64,000 nucleotides of DNA from Cyclobacterium plantarum (GTDB lineage Bacteria > Bacteroidota > Bacteroidia > Cytophagales > Cyclobacteriaceae): assembly GCF_011290685.1 (NCBI RefSeq), contig NZ_JAANYN010000001.1, forward strand, positions 355,325 through 419,324, given 5' to 3'. Numbering within the stretch: the stretch's first letter is position 1; every line of letters starts with the position of its first letter. A program made the position numbers and the translations under genes. The notes under the pieces are model-generated. The model ran no database searches. It was not told where the DNA came from and was given only the letters and a program-made list of their open reading frames with translations. Below are positions 17,126 through 26,508 of the stretch, in pieces.

Positions 17126-18169
17126 ATGAATACCACAGGAAAATCATACAGGATTACCGGGGAGTTGCTTGACGATGTATCCTTCCTTTTGATGGTTTTT
17201 GTGGGCCTGTTTTCCTGTTCCTTTTTCCAGCACCAGGATTGGGTATGGGCCTTTCAGGATGGGCTTATGTGCATGCTGGCTTTTGGATTGGGCGTTTTTG
17301 GGTTGAACCTGATGGTGTATTATTACCCGATTGGAAAATTCAGGACCTGGCCGGCATTGATGTTTTCGCTATTGTTTAGCCTGGCCCTGGTTTTTCTTTG
17401 CAGGCTGGTTTGGAAAGGGGAATTGTTGGGGGACCAGGAATTTTTACCCCTTTTTGATGTGTCTCTTCCAATCCGGGTTACTGTGGGTTTGTTGTTATTT
17501 CACCTGGTAACTTTACAAATAATGTCAGGAAAGACCACCGTAAAAAGTTTTCAACTGATGCAACAGGGAGAGTTGAGACAGAAGCTGACCACAGATGCGG
17601 AGTTACATTACCTGCGGCAGCAAATGCAGCCGCATTTTTTGTTCAATAGTTTGAATTCCATCAATGCGCTTTTGGGCAAGCATCCTGAGAGAGCCAGGGA
17701 AATGGTTCAGGGCCTGGCCGATTTCTATCGGGAAAATTTGAATAAGGATCCAAAGAAATGGGAAAGCCTGGAAAATGAAATTAAGGTTATTTCACAGTAC
17801 CTTGCTTTGGAAAAAATTCGGTTCGGTCATCGTTTGGGCTATGAAATTGAAATTCCCCCTGAATTGACTGAGGTAAAACTTCCCTCGCTTTTGATTCAGA
17901 CCTTGGTGGAAAATGCGGTGAAGCACGGGCTATACGGCACCACCGGACCAATTACCATCCGGATAAAGGCGACAAAACGGGAAAACATGTTGGCACTCTC
18001 GGTTCAGAATCCAACAGAACAAAATCCGGGGAAAGCCACTGGTGCCGGATTTGGCCTAAAAAACCTGGAAAGAAGGTTGTTCCTCATTTTCGGCAGGAAA
18101 GACCTGCTTTCCTACAGCCATTTGGACGGTCAATTTTCAGCCACATTAAAAATTCCCTTTCTTTTATGA
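17126..18169 (+). CDS. LytS-type sensor histidine kinase
   Basis: A 347-residue kinase with four N-terminal membrane segments (to about residue 135) and a His_kinase (PF06580-type) plus HATPase_c C-terminal part. The phospho-acceptor is H170 in QMQPHFLFNSLNS, and the N box is VENAVKHGLYG. There is no large extracellular domain, so the signal is likely perceived in or at the membrane, perhaps through the LiaF-like protein encoded just upstream. The stop overlaps the next start (ATGA), which couples it to the response regulator. Confidence 0.92.
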   Translation: MNTTGKSYRITGELLDDVSFLLMVFVGLFSCSFFQHQDWVWAFQDGLMCMLAFGLGVFGLNLMVYYYPIGKFRTWPALMFSLLFSLALVFLCRLVWKGELLGDQEFLPLFDVSLPIRVTVGLLLFHLVTLQIMSGKTTVKSFQLMQQGELRQKLTTDAELHYLRQQMQPHFLFNSLNSINALLGKHPERAREMVQGLADFYRENLNKDPKKWESLENEIKVISQYLALEKIRFGHRLGYEIEIPPELTEVKLPSLLIQTLVENAVKHGLYGTTGPITIRIKATKRENMLALSVQNPTEQNPGKATGAGFGLKNLERRLFLIFGRKDLLSYSHLDGQFSATLKIPFLL

Positions 18170-18909
18170 TACGCTGCCTGATTATAGACGATGAACCATT
18201 GGCGCAGGACCTGCTGCAGGATTACCTGGAGGATTTTCCTGTAGTCCAGGTGGTTGGTGTTTGCAATGATGGATTTGAAGGGCATAAAGCCATCACTGAA
18301 ATGCAGCCTGATCTGGTGTTTTTGGATATTCAAATGCCAAAAATAAATGGATTTGAAATGCTCGAACTTCTGGAAAAACCCCCAAAAGTCATCTTTACCA
18401 CTGCTTATGATGCTTACGCAATCAAGGCATTTGATCAGCAAGCCCTGGATTATTTGTTGAAACCCTTTTCTAAGGAAAGGTTGAAACAAGCTCTGGATAA
18501 AGTATTGAGTGAAAACCATAAATCAGTCGATCCCACTAAAAAAGCCGATATGCTGATAAGAGAGCACTTATCTGGAGAATATCTTCGCCGTGTGGTGGTC
18601 AAAACAGGCAATAGGATTCACATCATTCCGGTAGAAGATATCGCCTATATTTCGGCAGACGGCGACTATGTTAAAATTTTCTCAGAGGGTAAACACTACC
18701 TGAAATTAACTACCATGGGCGATCTTGAAAAAATGCTGGATCCTTTGGAGTTTATCAGGGTTCACCGATCTTATTTGGCCAATATTCTGGAAATAATTAA
18801 AATAGAATCCTATCAAAAAGAAAATTACCTGGTGTACCTTAAGGATGGCACCCAACTACCAGTGAGCAAATCGGGCATGGTAAAACTCAGAAAAGCTTTG
18901 AGGATCTAA
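18166..18909 (+). CDS. LytTR response regulator
   Basis: A 247-residue regulator with a receiver domain (phospho-acceptor D54 in VFLDIQMP; conserved DDE near residue 8 and K in LLKPFSKE) followed by a LytTR DNA-binding domain (from about 140, with IHIIPVEDIAYISADGDYVK and FIRVHRSYLAN). LytTR proteins bind pairs of short direct repeats. The gene overlaps the kinase by four bases. Targets unknown; the LiaF-like gene of the same unit is a likely one. A strong terminator follows at 18964. Confidence 0.94.
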   Translation: MIRCLIIDDEPLAQDLLQDYLEDFPVVQVVGVCNDGFEGHKAITEMQPDLVFLDIQMPKINGFEMLELLEKPPKVIFTTAYDAYAIKAFDQQALDYLLKPFSKERLKQALDKVLSENHKSVDPTKKADMLIREHLSGEYLRRVVVKTGNRIHIIPVEDIAYISADGDYVKIFSEGKHYLKLTTMGDLEKMLDPLEFIRVHRSYLANILEIIKIESYQKENYLVYLKDGTQLPVSKSGMVKLRKALRI

Positions 18910-18963
18910 GAAGTAACAGCCAACCGGTATTCAAAAAAATATTTAGAGAGGAGTGGAATAAAA

Positions 18964-18989
18964 AACGTCTTCCGTTTGAGGAAGACGTT
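18964..18989. terminator. Bidirectional terminator
   Basis: Ten-base perfect stem AACGTCTTCC / GGAAGACGTT with a GTTTGA loop, with A-rich sequence before and T-rich after. It lies between the convergent LytTR and DUF2795 genes and can serve both. Confidence 0.85.
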
Positions 18990-18994
18990 GATTT

Positions 18995-19216
18995 TTAATA
19001 TTCATCTTCGTTAAAGAAGAAATCATCTTTGGTTGGATAATCGGGCCAGATTTCCTCAATGTTTTCATAAGGTTCACCATCATCTTCCAACTCCTGAAGA
19101 TTTTCTACCACCTCTAACGGTGCCCCTGAACGGATAGCAAAGTCAATTAACTCATCTTTAGTGGCAGGCCACGGAGCGTCTTCCAAATAGGAGGCAAGTT
19201 CTAAAGTCCAATACAT
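18995..19216 (-). CDS. Small DUF2795 family protein
   Basis: A 73-residue acidic cytoplasmic protein with no signal or membrane segment. MYWTLELASYLEDAPWPATK and the tail ending FFFNEDEY match a strongly conserved Bacteroidota DUF2795 protein. Role unknown. A TATTTTTG -7 element lies at 19261-19254 with a TTG 18 bases further upstream, so it has its own promoter. The last stretch of the gene runs into a shared terminator. Confidence 0.88.
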   Translation of the reverse strand: MYWTLELASYLEDAPWPATKDELIDFAIRSGAPLEVVENLQELEDDGEPYENIEEIWPDYPTKDDFFFNEDEY

Positions 19217-19253
19217 AGTCTACACAAGTTTATACGTCCCCTTGAACGGGGTG

Positions 19254-19282
19254 CAAAAATATAAATTCTTTTTAAATCTCAA
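19254..19282 (-). promoter_or_regulatory. Promoter of the DUF2795 gene
   Basis: Minus strand: TTG (19282-19280), 18-base spacer, TATTTTTG (19261-19254). This fits TTTG / TAnnTTTG apart from the -33 first base. Confidence 0.5.
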
Positions 19283-19293
19283 CCAATTATGGT

Positions 19294-20544
19294 TCAATTG
19301 TTTGTAAGTTCTTTTAATATGTGGTTTTTAACATCGACTTTTCGTTTGTAGGCGCCGATTTTTCTTCGCATCATTTGGTCAAAACCATCTTCCTGGGTCC
19401 TGAAATTTTCCGCATTTTCTTTTACAGTGGTCAGCTCCCGCTGATCTCTCGCAATCAAATCTTTAAGTAAACCGGATTTGATGGTGATTTGCTCCTCAAT
19501 AGGTTTGTTTTCAAATCCAGGGTATTTTGAATTACAAAGATTGTCCAGAAAGGATTTTTCAAAAACGATTTCGGAAAAGAATACGAATGAACCAATACTT
19601 TGTTGTGCGTTCCTGGGTTTTTTTGGCGGTAATTTTTTCCATTCCGCCTGCAACTTTTTGGCCTGAGCCAATTTATTTCCATCTACCTTTCCCCGGGAAA
19701 GCAACTTCATCTCCTCAGCCAACTTTTCTATTTTTTTGATCATCAGGCCAGGACTCAGCTTGGGTGCGTTTTGAGCCATTCGTTTATACCTGCTAAAAAT
19801 CCGGTTGTTTAATTTCGAAAATTCATCCCAAATAGGCTGTCTTTTCGCCGCAGGAACCCTTCCAGAAGTTTTCCACTGCTTTTGAATTTTTTTGCTGATT
19901 TCAAATGCCGTTTTTACGTCGGCCATGTCATGGGCCTCCCGCGCTTGTTCGAGTAAGTTTTCGTAGACCTTTATGTTTTGTTCTGCCTGAAGTGCCAGTC
20001 CGTCAAAATAGTTTTTTCTGTTTCCATAAAACACGTCCAGAATAGACTGGAACCTATTTTCTATTTCTTCTTCGATCTCTTTCTCCACAGGTCCCGTTTT
20101 GAGCCATTTCAGCTTAAGTTCCTTAAATGCTTCAGAAGCTTCTTTCCAATCAGTACTGTTTTTAATGGCTTCAGCCTCTTCTATCAAGGCTTCTTTGATT
20201 TCCAGATTTTTCTTCCGGTTAGATTGGATGATTTCCTCCAGATAAGCTTCCTGCTCCTCCAGTTCCCGTATCAAAGCCGGAAAATCTCCCAATCCATCAT
20301 AACTCATCAAGGAATTTTTCAGGTGGATCAGTTTCATCAGAAAGGAACCCTTGTTCTGGTTTTCCTGGATGTCTGATTTAAGTTTTTCTACTTTGGCTTT
20401 TATCGTTTTGTACCGGTCTTCGAAATAGCGGATTGTGGATGCCTCATCCTCCTTCACCTCTCCGATAACCCGGTCTTCCTGGCCTAAAAAACCCTTTAAA
20501 TAAATTTTGTCTTCTTTTATATATCCATAAGGATGCTCCGTCAT
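19294..20544 (-). CDS. DUF349 domain protein
   Basis: A 416-residue, very charged, helical protein made of several DUF349 repeats (for example residues about 130-200, 205-275 and 280-350, with the recurring pattern F..A..IQ..WK..G.VP / W..F). Coiled-coil stretches are likely throughout. No signal peptide. DUF349 proteins are common in Bacteroidota and Actinobacteria; their function is not established. The start is ATG 20544 because the longer reading begins at a TTG. It is divergent from ettA across 130 bases. Confidence 0.88.
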   Translation of the reverse strand: MTEHPYGYIKEDKIYLKGFLGQEDRVIGEVKEDEASTIRYFEDRYKTIKAKVEKLKSDIQENQNKGSFLMKLIHLKNSLMSYDGLGDFPALIRELEEQEAYLEEIIQSNRKKNLEIKEALIEEAEAIKNSTDWKEASEAFKELKLKWLKTGPVEKEIEEEIENRFQSILDVFYGNRKNYFDGLALQAEQNIKVYENLLEQAREAHDMADVKTAFEISKKIQKQWKTSGRVPAAKRQPIWDEFSKLNNRIFSRYKRMAQNAPKLSPGLMIKKIEKLAEEMKLLSRGKVDGNKLAQAKKLQAEWKKLPPKKPRNAQQSIGSFVFFSEIVFEKSFLDNLCNSKYPGFENKPIEEQITIKSGLLKDLIARDQRELTTVKENAENFRTQEDGFDQMMRRKIGAYKRKVDVKNHILKELTNN

Positions 20545-20674
20545 GATCAGCAAGGTTGGTTGTAATTCTGATGTGGTTTTTCCAATTTCTGCAAATTAAT
20601 TAATAATGCTTCATTTATCCTAAGAAAGCGGATTTTTTACCATCTTTGTTGATTAAATTAAACGTAAAAGAACC

Positions 20675-22354
20675 ATGAGTAATGAAAAAATAATTTTTTC
20701 TATGGCCGGGGTCTCTAAAATCTATCCCCCACAGAAGAAAGTACTTAAAGATATTTATCTGTCATTTTTTTATGGTGCCAAGATCGGCGTGTTAGGCCTT
20801 AATGGCTCCGGTAAAAGCTCCCTGCTACGCATCATTGCCGGTAAGGACACCGAATATCAGGGGGAAGTGGTTTGGTCTCCGGGGTATTCTGTGGGAATGC
20901 TGGAGCAAGAGCCGGCATTGGATCCTGCCAAAACAGTAAAAGAAGTAGTGGAAGAAGCCGTTGAATCAACCATCAACCTGCTCAAAGAATTTGAATCCAT
21001 TAATGAAAAATTCATGGATCCCGCCGTGATGGAAGATCCTGATGCCATGGATAAATTGATCCACCAGCAGGGGGAGGTTCAGGAAAAACTGGATGCTGCC
21101 AATGCCTGGGAATTGGAAACCTTGCTGGAAAAAGCCATGGATGCCCTCAGGTTGCCCCCGGCTGATGCAATTGTCGAAAATCTTTCCGGAGGAGAAAAAA
21201 GAAGGGTTGCCCTATGCAGACTCCTTTTACAAGAGCCGGATGTATTGCTGCTGGACGAACCTACCAACCACCTTGATGCCGAATCAGTGCTTTGGCTGGA
21301 GCAACACCTTAAATTATACAAGGGTACAGTCATTGCAGTGACCCACGACCGTTACTTTCTGGATAATGTGGCAGGCTGGATACTGGAACTGGACCGGGGT
21401 GAGGGAATACCCTGGAAGGGCAACTATTCCAGTTGGTTGGAGCAAAAGCAGGACCGCTTGAAAAAAGAAGAAAAAACGGAATCCAAAAGACAAAAAACGC
21501 TGGAAAGAGAGTTGGAATGGATCCGCATGTCACCCAAGGCCAAACAATCTAAAGGTAAGGCCAGGTTAAATGCTTACGATAAACTGGTAGGAGAAGAGGC
21601 AAGGGAAAAAGAAGCGAAACTTGAACTTTACATCCCACCAGGCCCTCGTCTGGGCAGCAAGGTGATCGAGGTAAAAGGTGTTTCAAAAGCATTTGGCGAC
21701 AAATTGCTGTTTGATGACCTTACTTTTTCGCTTCCCCAGGGAGGCATAGTAGGAGTGATAGGACCCAACGGAGCGGGCAAGTCCACTTTGTTCAATATGA
21801 TTACAGGCAAGGAAAAACCTGATGCCGGCCATTTTGAAATTGGAGAAACTGTTAAGATTGCCTATGTAGATCAGGAACATGATGATTTGGACCCCAAAAA
21901 GTCTGTATACGAGATTATTTCTGAAGGAAATGAATTTATCCAACTGGGAAATAAGGAAATCAACGCCAGGGCTTATGTCAGCCGCTTTAATTTTGGCGGA
22001 GCAGATCAGGAAAAAAAGGTAGGTGTACTTTCCGGCGGGGAAAGAAACCGTGTTCATTTGGCCATGACCCTGAAAAAGGGTGGGAATTTATTGTTACTGG
22101 ATGAACCTACCAATGACCTGGATGTCAATACCCTCAGGTCGCTGGAAGAGGCTTTGGAAAATTTTGGAGGATGTGCAGTGATCATTTCTCACGACAGGTG
22201 GTTTCTGGACAGGATATGTACCCATATTCTCGCCTTCGAGGGAGACAGCTCCGTTTACTGGTTTGAAGGAAATTTCTCGGACTATGAAGAAAACAAAAGA
22301 AAAAGACTGGGCGATGTAAGTCCAAGGAGGATTAAATACAAGAAATTGATGTAG
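20675..22354 (+). CDS. ettA: Energy-dependent translational throttle protein EttA (ABC-F)
   Basis: A 559-residue soluble protein with two ABC domains and no membrane part. The Walker A motifs are [11 protein letters not shown] and [11 protein letters not shown]. Signatures are [15 protein letters not shown] and [15 protein letters not shown], and Walker B is [11 protein letters not shown] / [11 protein letters not shown]. The linker and the Arm region after ABC1 motif match EttA, which binds the ribosomal E site and gates the first elongation step according to the ATP/ADP ratio. Length matches EttA (about 555). It is followed by a strong terminator. Confidence 0.94.
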   Translation: MSNEKIIFSMAGVSKIYPPQKKVLKDIYLSFFYGAKIGVLGLNGSGKSSLLRIIAGKDTEYQGEVVWSPGYSVGMLEQEPALDPAKTVKEVVEEAVESTINLLKEFESINEKFMDPAVMEDPDAMDKLIHQQGEVQEKLDAANAWELETLLEKAMDALRLPPADAIVENLSGGEKRRVALCRLLLQEPDVLLLDEPTNHLDAESVLWLEQHLKLYKGTVIAVTHDRYFLDNVAGWILELDRGEGIPWKGNYSSWLEQKQDRLKKEEKTESKRQKTLERELEWIRMSPKAKQSKGKARLNAYDKLVGEEAREKEAKLELYIPPGPRLGSKVIEVKGVSKAFGDKLLFDDLTFSLPQGGIVGVIGPNGAGKSTLFNMITGKEKPDAGHFEIGETVKIAYVDQEHDDLDPKKSVYEIISEGNEFIQLGNKEINARAYVSRFNFGGADQEKKVGVLSGGERNRVHLAMTLKKGGNLLLLDEPTNDLDVNTLRSLEEALENFGGCAVIISHDRWFLDRICTHILAFEGDSSVYWFEGNFSDYEENKRKRLGDVSPRRIKYKKLM

Positions 22355-22394
22355 TGGCTTTAATGGTCATTTTAAAATTTCCCTTAGCAGGAAA

Positions 22395-22423
22395 GAAAGG
22401 CACCTGATTTCCAGGTGCCTTTC
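22395..22423 (+). terminator. Terminator after ettA
   Basis: Twelve-base perfect stem GAAAGGCACCTG / CAGGTGCCTTTC with a five-base loop, followed by TTTTT. Confidence 0.92.
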
Positions 22424-22810
22424 TTTTTGATCCGGATATGGTATATGTCCCATAATAAAGCCATTGATTTCAGAAATTTATTTTTTATAGAAATGGGGCA
22501 GGTATACTTTCTCCGAAAATGTTCTGAATTCAGGTAAAAAACATTCAATTTTTAAGAATAAAGGACTCATTCCCTTGTAAATTAATGGATTTGTTCTGAT
22601 TCAGTTTGTTAAGACAGTTTTTTTCAGTAAAAAGTATTTAATTAGGGGTTAAACTCCGGTTGGCTGATTATGTAATTCATGCACTTCAAATTGGAATTTC
22701 AGAAAAGCATGTATCGGAGAGCAGTAAGCTTTTCTTTTTTTTATTAAAAGTGAATGGCTTAATAGGCTTTTTTGTTTCTTTGTATTTTAATAGGGAATAC
22801 CGCAGAATTT
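22424..22810. other. Intergenic gap without recognised gene
   Basis: About 390 AT-rich bases between the ettA terminator and the aminotransferase start. A short plus-strand ORF (22660-22845) overlaps the aminotransferase start in another frame and has no family features. TTTCTTTG at about 22770-22777 is the nearest thing to a -7 element and is weak. No RNA gene was recognised. Confidence 0.5.
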
Positions 22811-24145
22811 ATGATGAGACAGTTGTTATTGCGTCCGGGAGCTGAGGAATTGAATTATGAGATCAGGGGCATAGTAAAAAAAGCCCGCATGATCGAAGAG
22901 TTGGGGTATGACATTACCTGGGAGAATATTGGTGACCCCATTCAAAAAAACAACATCATCCCCGATTGGATGAAGGAAATCGTAGCGGGCTTGGTGCAGG
23001 ATGATCACAGCTATGGTTATGCCGACAGCAAGGGCATGATGGCCACGAGAAAGTTTCTGGCAACATGCAACAACCAAAAAGGGGGAGTTCAGATTGGTCC
23101 TGAAGACATTCTTTTTTTCAATGGATTGGGGGATGGTATAGCCAAACTCTATCAGTTTCTTATACCGACTGCCAGGATCATTGGTCCTTCACCTGCCTAT
23201 TCAACCCACAGCTCAGCTGAGGCCGCTCATGCCAATACCAGTCCCATTACCTATAATCTCGATCCCGACAACAGTTGGTATCCAGACATGGATGATTTGT
23301 ACAATAAGGTAAAATACAATTCCTCCATAGTGGGGATACTGATCATCAATCCAGATAACCCCACCGGCATGGTCTATCCCAGGGAGGTGTTGGATCGTTT
23401 TGTGGAGATAGCCCGGGAATTTAACCTGTTGTTGATCGCTGATGAAATTTACCAAAATATCACCTATAATGGGTATGAGGCTATTGGGCTTTCAGAAATA
23501 TTAGGGAAGGACCTTCCCGGAATTTCCCTTAAGGGTATTTCCAAGGAATTTCCCTGGCCGGGTTCCCGTTGTGGTTGGATGGAGTTTTATAACAAACATA
23601 CCTCGGAGGAGTTTTCAAAACTCTGTACCACGCTGGAGAATGCCAAAATGATAGAGGTTTGTTCTACTACCCTTCCCCAGTTGGCAATCCCCAAAATCAT
23701 GAGTCACCCGAATTATAAAGCCTACAGGAAAAAAGCCAATGCGGCCATTGGTACAAGAAGCCGGATCATGGAGGAGGTATTGGGAGGTGTAAAAGGCATA
23801 AAGTTTAACAAAACAAAAGGGGCCTTTTACAATACCGTGATCTTCGATGAAGGCGTACTGGATGAGCATCAATCCTTGCCTGTCAGCGATCAGAGAGTTA
23901 GAGATTACCTTGATAAATGGCTGCAGGAAAAGGAAATGCCCCATGACAAGCGGTTTGTGTATAATTTGCTGGCCTCAGAAAAAATCTGTGTGGTGCCCGT
24001 TAGTTCTTTTTGTTCAGATTTGAGGGGATTCAGGGTCACCCTATTGGAAGAAAACGAGGACGTTTTTCGCGATACTTTTGAAAGATTGGCCAAAAGTATT
24101 GGGGTTTACCTGAACTCTTCCAAAAAAGTTCTGGCAAACCATTGA
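22811..24145 (+). CDS. PLP-dependent aminotransferase, class I/II
   Basis: A 444-residue fold-type-I aminotransferase. The cofactor lysine is probably in SLKGISKEFPWPGSRCGW, with the phosphate-binding arginine in PGSRCGW. Other blocks are IINPDNPTGMVYPREVL and LLIADEIYQNITYNG (Asp and Tyr contacting the pyridine ring). The substrate-binding Arg is seen near the end (DLRGFRVTLLEEN). It is slightly longer than AspC-type enzymes, and the amino-acid substrate is unknown. ATG 22811 (ATGATG) is chosen as start; the upstream in-frame ATG 22772 adds residues without family match. Its last 110 bases overlap the 3' end of the convergent gene. Confidence 0.88.
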   Translation: MMRQLLLRPGAEELNYEIRGIVKKARMIEELGYDITWENIGDPIQKNNIIPDWMKEIVAGLVQDDHSYGYADSKGMMATRKFLATCNNQKGGVQIGPEDILFFNGLGDGIAKLYQFLIPTARIIGPSPAYSTHSSAEAAHANTSPITYNLDPDNSWYPDMDDLYNKVKYNSSIVGILIINPDNPTGMVYPREVLDRFVEIAREFNLLLIADEIYQNITYNGYEAIGLSEILGKDLPGISLKGISKEFPWPGSRCGWMEFYNKHTSEEFSKLCTTLENAKMIEVCSTTLPQLAIPKIMSHPNYKAYRKKANAAIGTRSRIMEEVLGGVKGIKFNKTKGAFYNTVIFDEGVLDEHQSLPVSDQRVRDYLDKWLQEKEMPHDKRFVYNLLASEKICVVPVSSFCSDLRGFRVTLLEENEDVFRDTFERLAKSIGVYLNSSKKVLANH

Positions 24146-25094
24146 TGCTGGTTTCATGTTGCCGGATATTTTTTAATGAATTATCAGGCACAAACAGGCT
24201 GTCCCTTTCTTCCAAGGGTTCGGAGTCTACTTCCAAATCAGGCTGACCGGCTAGAATCCATGCTGTATACCAAAAGTCAGCTATCATTTTTATGGTATGC
24301 TGCATCTGTCGTTCCACCTGCCCGGCCAGCAGTTGGTGGTATGCCTGGCTAAATGCTTTTGAATAAACCCGGGTGTTGATCCCGCCTCTTTCTTCAAAGC
24401 TGTATTTTTTATCCTCCGGGAAGCGTGCAGTCAGTCTTGCTTCGAAAGCCAAAACCGAGTCCAGTGCGGCATGGGATTGCCCGACGGTTTCCCATATCAG
24501 GATTTGTGGATTGGGAATATATTCCGCTTTTCCGACAAAAAAATTGTAATCAGCAGCAAAAAGCTCCGGGAGTCGGCTTTCCCAAAATCCGTGAATGCCG
24601 TATTGTCCTGTAAATTGCCCATTATAGTTTTTGGTGGTATGTAAAGGGACATGAATATCTCCAATGTAATGACCCAGATCTGCTGCCAGGCGCAGAATGG
24701 CCTGTAAATCTTTTCGCTCAAATGCCCGGGTCAATTGCAAAAATGTCTGGTAAGTACTCCATGGAGCAATACCAGACATACGGAGGCTGTCCTCACCGAA
24801 TTGCTTGACCGCATCGGACCAGAAGATTGGCAATAATACCAAAGCGCTATCCCCGTAAACATCCAGGTCAATGAAGTGTTTTTCGGCTTCTCTTTTTACG
24901 GCATACCTCCTCCGGTCTGGATTTACTGCTTTTTCACTAATAAACCGGATGTGGGGTTTAAAGCATACCATCAGTTCCGGGGGGAGTGAAAAAACGGCCT
25001 GGCGGTTGATCAATCTGTGCGCATAAAAGCCCCAGCCCGAAACCTGGTTCAGGCTGGTAATTTGTAGGACCACCATCAAAAAGACCATCCGCAT
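24036..25094 (-). CDS. Secreted S1/P1-nuclease / zinc phospholipase C-like hydrolase
   Basis: A 352-residue exported protein. After the signal peptide (MRMVFLMVVLQITSLNQVSG) the mature chain would begin W-G-F-Y-A-H, and this W1/H6 pair is the zinc-binding start of S1/P1 nucleases and the bacterial phospholipase C superfamily. Further ligands fit the same pattern: H/D in HFIDLD, H-x3-D-x5-H in GHYIGDIHVPLH and H-x3-E in GIHGFWES (usual D is E). The enzyme would hold three zinc ions and cleave phosphodiesters outside the cytoplasm; DNA/RNA versus lipid substrate cannot be told. The 3' 110 bases lie opposite the aminotransferase C-terminal codons. Confidence 0.85.
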   Translation of the reverse strand: MRMVFLMVVLQITSLNQVSGWGFYAHRLINRQAVFSLPPELMVCFKPHIRFISEKAVNPDRRRYAVKREAEKHFIDLDVYGDSALVLLPIFWSDAVKQFGEDSLRMSGIAPWSTYQTFLQLTRAFERKDLQAILRLAADLGHYIGDIHVPLHTTKNYNGQFTGQYGIHGFWESRLPELFAADYNFFVGKAEYIPNPQILIWETVGQSHAALDSVLAFEARLTARFPEDKKYSFEERGGINTRVYSKAFSQAYHQLLAGQVERQMQHTIKMIADFWYTAWILAGQPDLEVDSEPLEERDSLFVPDNSLKNIRQHETSINGLPELFWKSSGKPQYFWPIFQKYREKRPRFLPIG

Positions 25095-25310
25095 GGGTAA
25101 ATACAAGTATAAATGAATGTATAATTTAATAAATTATAGAGAAAATTAAAATCATGATTTAAGATAAACTAAAAGATGACGTACGTTTGTATCATTGGTT
25201 CATGGGGAGAGAAAAACCTTTCAGATTTTAAGCGTTGGAGCTAAACAAGCTGCTGATTATCAACAAAAGTGGAAAGGTTAGCAGATTTCAGGGTATATTT
25301 GGGCAATTGT

Positions 25311-25341
25311 TTTGCAATTAAAAATTAAACAGTTAAATTTG
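25311..25341 (+). promoter_or_regulatory. Promoter of rpsT
   Basis: TTTG (25311-25314), 19-base spacer, TAAATTTG (25334-25341): an exact match to the Bacteroidota housekeeping consensus, about 40 bases before the ATG. The rest of the gap upstream (25095-25310) shows nothing else. Confidence 0.75.
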
Positions 25342-25382
25342 CGATCCATAAAAGAACAAGAAAAAGTTAATCATAAAAACAT

Positions 25383-25637
25383 ATGGCAAATCACAAATCG
25401 GCTTTAAAGAGAATTCGTGCAAATGAAGCCAAAAGGTTGAGGAACAGGTACCAGGCCAAAACTACCAGGACCTTTATCAAAAGATTGAAAAACACGGAGG
25501 ACAAGTCTGAGGCACAGGAACTGTTGAAACAAGTCACTTCCATGATCGACAGGCTGGCCAAGAAAAATGTGATTCACAAAAATAATGCAGCCAATAAAAA
25601 GTCAAAATTGACCAAATTCGTAAATACCCTTTCGTAA
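25383..25637 (+). CDS. rpsT: 30S ribosomal protein S20
   Basis: An 84-residue, lysine- and arginine-rich helical protein. MANHKSALKRIRANEAKRLR is the typical S20 start, and the length matches. It binds 16S rRNA early in 30S assembly. It has its own consensus promoter upstream and a terminator directly downstream, so it is a monocistronic unit. Confidence 0.97.
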   Translation: MANHKSALKRIRANEAKRLRNRYQAKTTRTFIKRLKNTEDKSEAQELLKQVTSMIDRLAKKNVIHKNNAANKKSKLTKFVNTLS

Positions 25638-25660
25638 ACCGGTCAATTCAAAACATAAAA

Positions 25661-25688
25661 AAAACCCTGCATTGAGAAGCAGGGTTTT
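25661..25688 (+). terminator. Terminator after rpsT
   Basis: Ten-base perfect stem AAAACCCTGC / GCAGGGTTTT with an eight-base loop and a following T-run. Confidence 0.9.
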
Positions 25689-25812
25689 TTTTATGTCTAA
25701 TTTTTTATATTTTTAGTGGGTACTCCGCTGAAATCAACGATAATGTAGTAGGGTTTGGTGGCGCATTGGTTTGGCCAGGGTGCTTGTTTTGTGTCAGCAT
25801 TGATTTTTTACC

Positions 25813-26508
25813 ATGGAAGATTATCGATCAATACGCATTTCTGCACTGGCAGAAGAAGACCGGCCAAGGGAAAAATTATTACTCAGGGGCAAGTCCCATT
25901 TAACGGATGCGGAACTGATTGCCATTTTAATTGGGTCCGGTACCCGGTACCTCAGTGCTGTGGACCTGTCCAGGATCATCCTGAAGAGCGTAGGCAATGA
26001 CCTGGCCCAACTTGCCAAACTCTCTGTCAATGATTTAAAAAAATTCAAAGGCATAGGAGAGGCAAAAGCCATAAGCATCGTTAGTGCTCTGGAATTGGGA
26101 AGAAGGCGAAAGGTAGCTGAACCCCAGAAAAAAACCAAAATCAACTCTTCGGCAGATGTGTATCAGTTAATGCGTCAGGAATTGCAGGACGAATCTGTCG
26201 AATTTTTTTATGCCCTATTTTTAAACCGCAGTAATCTGGTCATCAAAAAGCAATTGATCAGCCAGGGCGGCACTTCGGCTACCATTGCCGATCCCAAATT
26301 GATTTTTAAATATGGAATGGAATACCTTGCCAATGCGATAATATTGGTACACAATCACCCTTCAGGAAGCCTTAAGCCGTCTACAGCGGATCTCAACCTT
26401 ACCAAAAAATTGTGCCTGGTGGGTCAAAATTTGGAGCTTCCTGTATTAGATCATGTTATTTTCACAGATGTTGGCTATTTTAGCTTTGCAGATGAAGGCA
26501 TGATTTAA
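25813..26508 (+). CDS. radC: RadC family JAB-domain protein (UPF0758)
   Basis: A 231-residue protein. An N-terminal helix-hairpin-helix part (KLSVNDLKKFKGIGEAKAIS, near 70-90) precedes a JAB/MPN domain with the metal motif HNHPSGSLKPSTADL (H, H, D ligands). Despite the gene name, a role in DNA repair has not been upheld for the family; it is a predicted metal-dependent hydrolase. The opening SALAEEDRPREKLLLRG is a family hallmark. The next gene begins directly after the stop codon. Confidence 0.93.
   Translation: MEDYRSIRISALAEEDRPREKLLLRGKSHLTDAELIAILIGSGTRYLSAVDLSRIILKSVGNDLAQLAKLSVNDLKKFKGIGEAKAISIVSALELGRRRKVAEPQKKTKINSSADVYQLMRQELQDESVEFFYALFLNRSNLVIKKQLISQGGTSATIADPKLIFKYGMEYLANAIILVHNHPSGSLKPSTADLNLTKKLCLVGQNLELPVLDHVIFTDVGYFSFADEGMI

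Noticed and set aside
22660-22845. 61-codon plus-strand ORF before the aminotransferase
   Set aside because: Overlaps the aminotransferase start in another frame and lacks a good start context.
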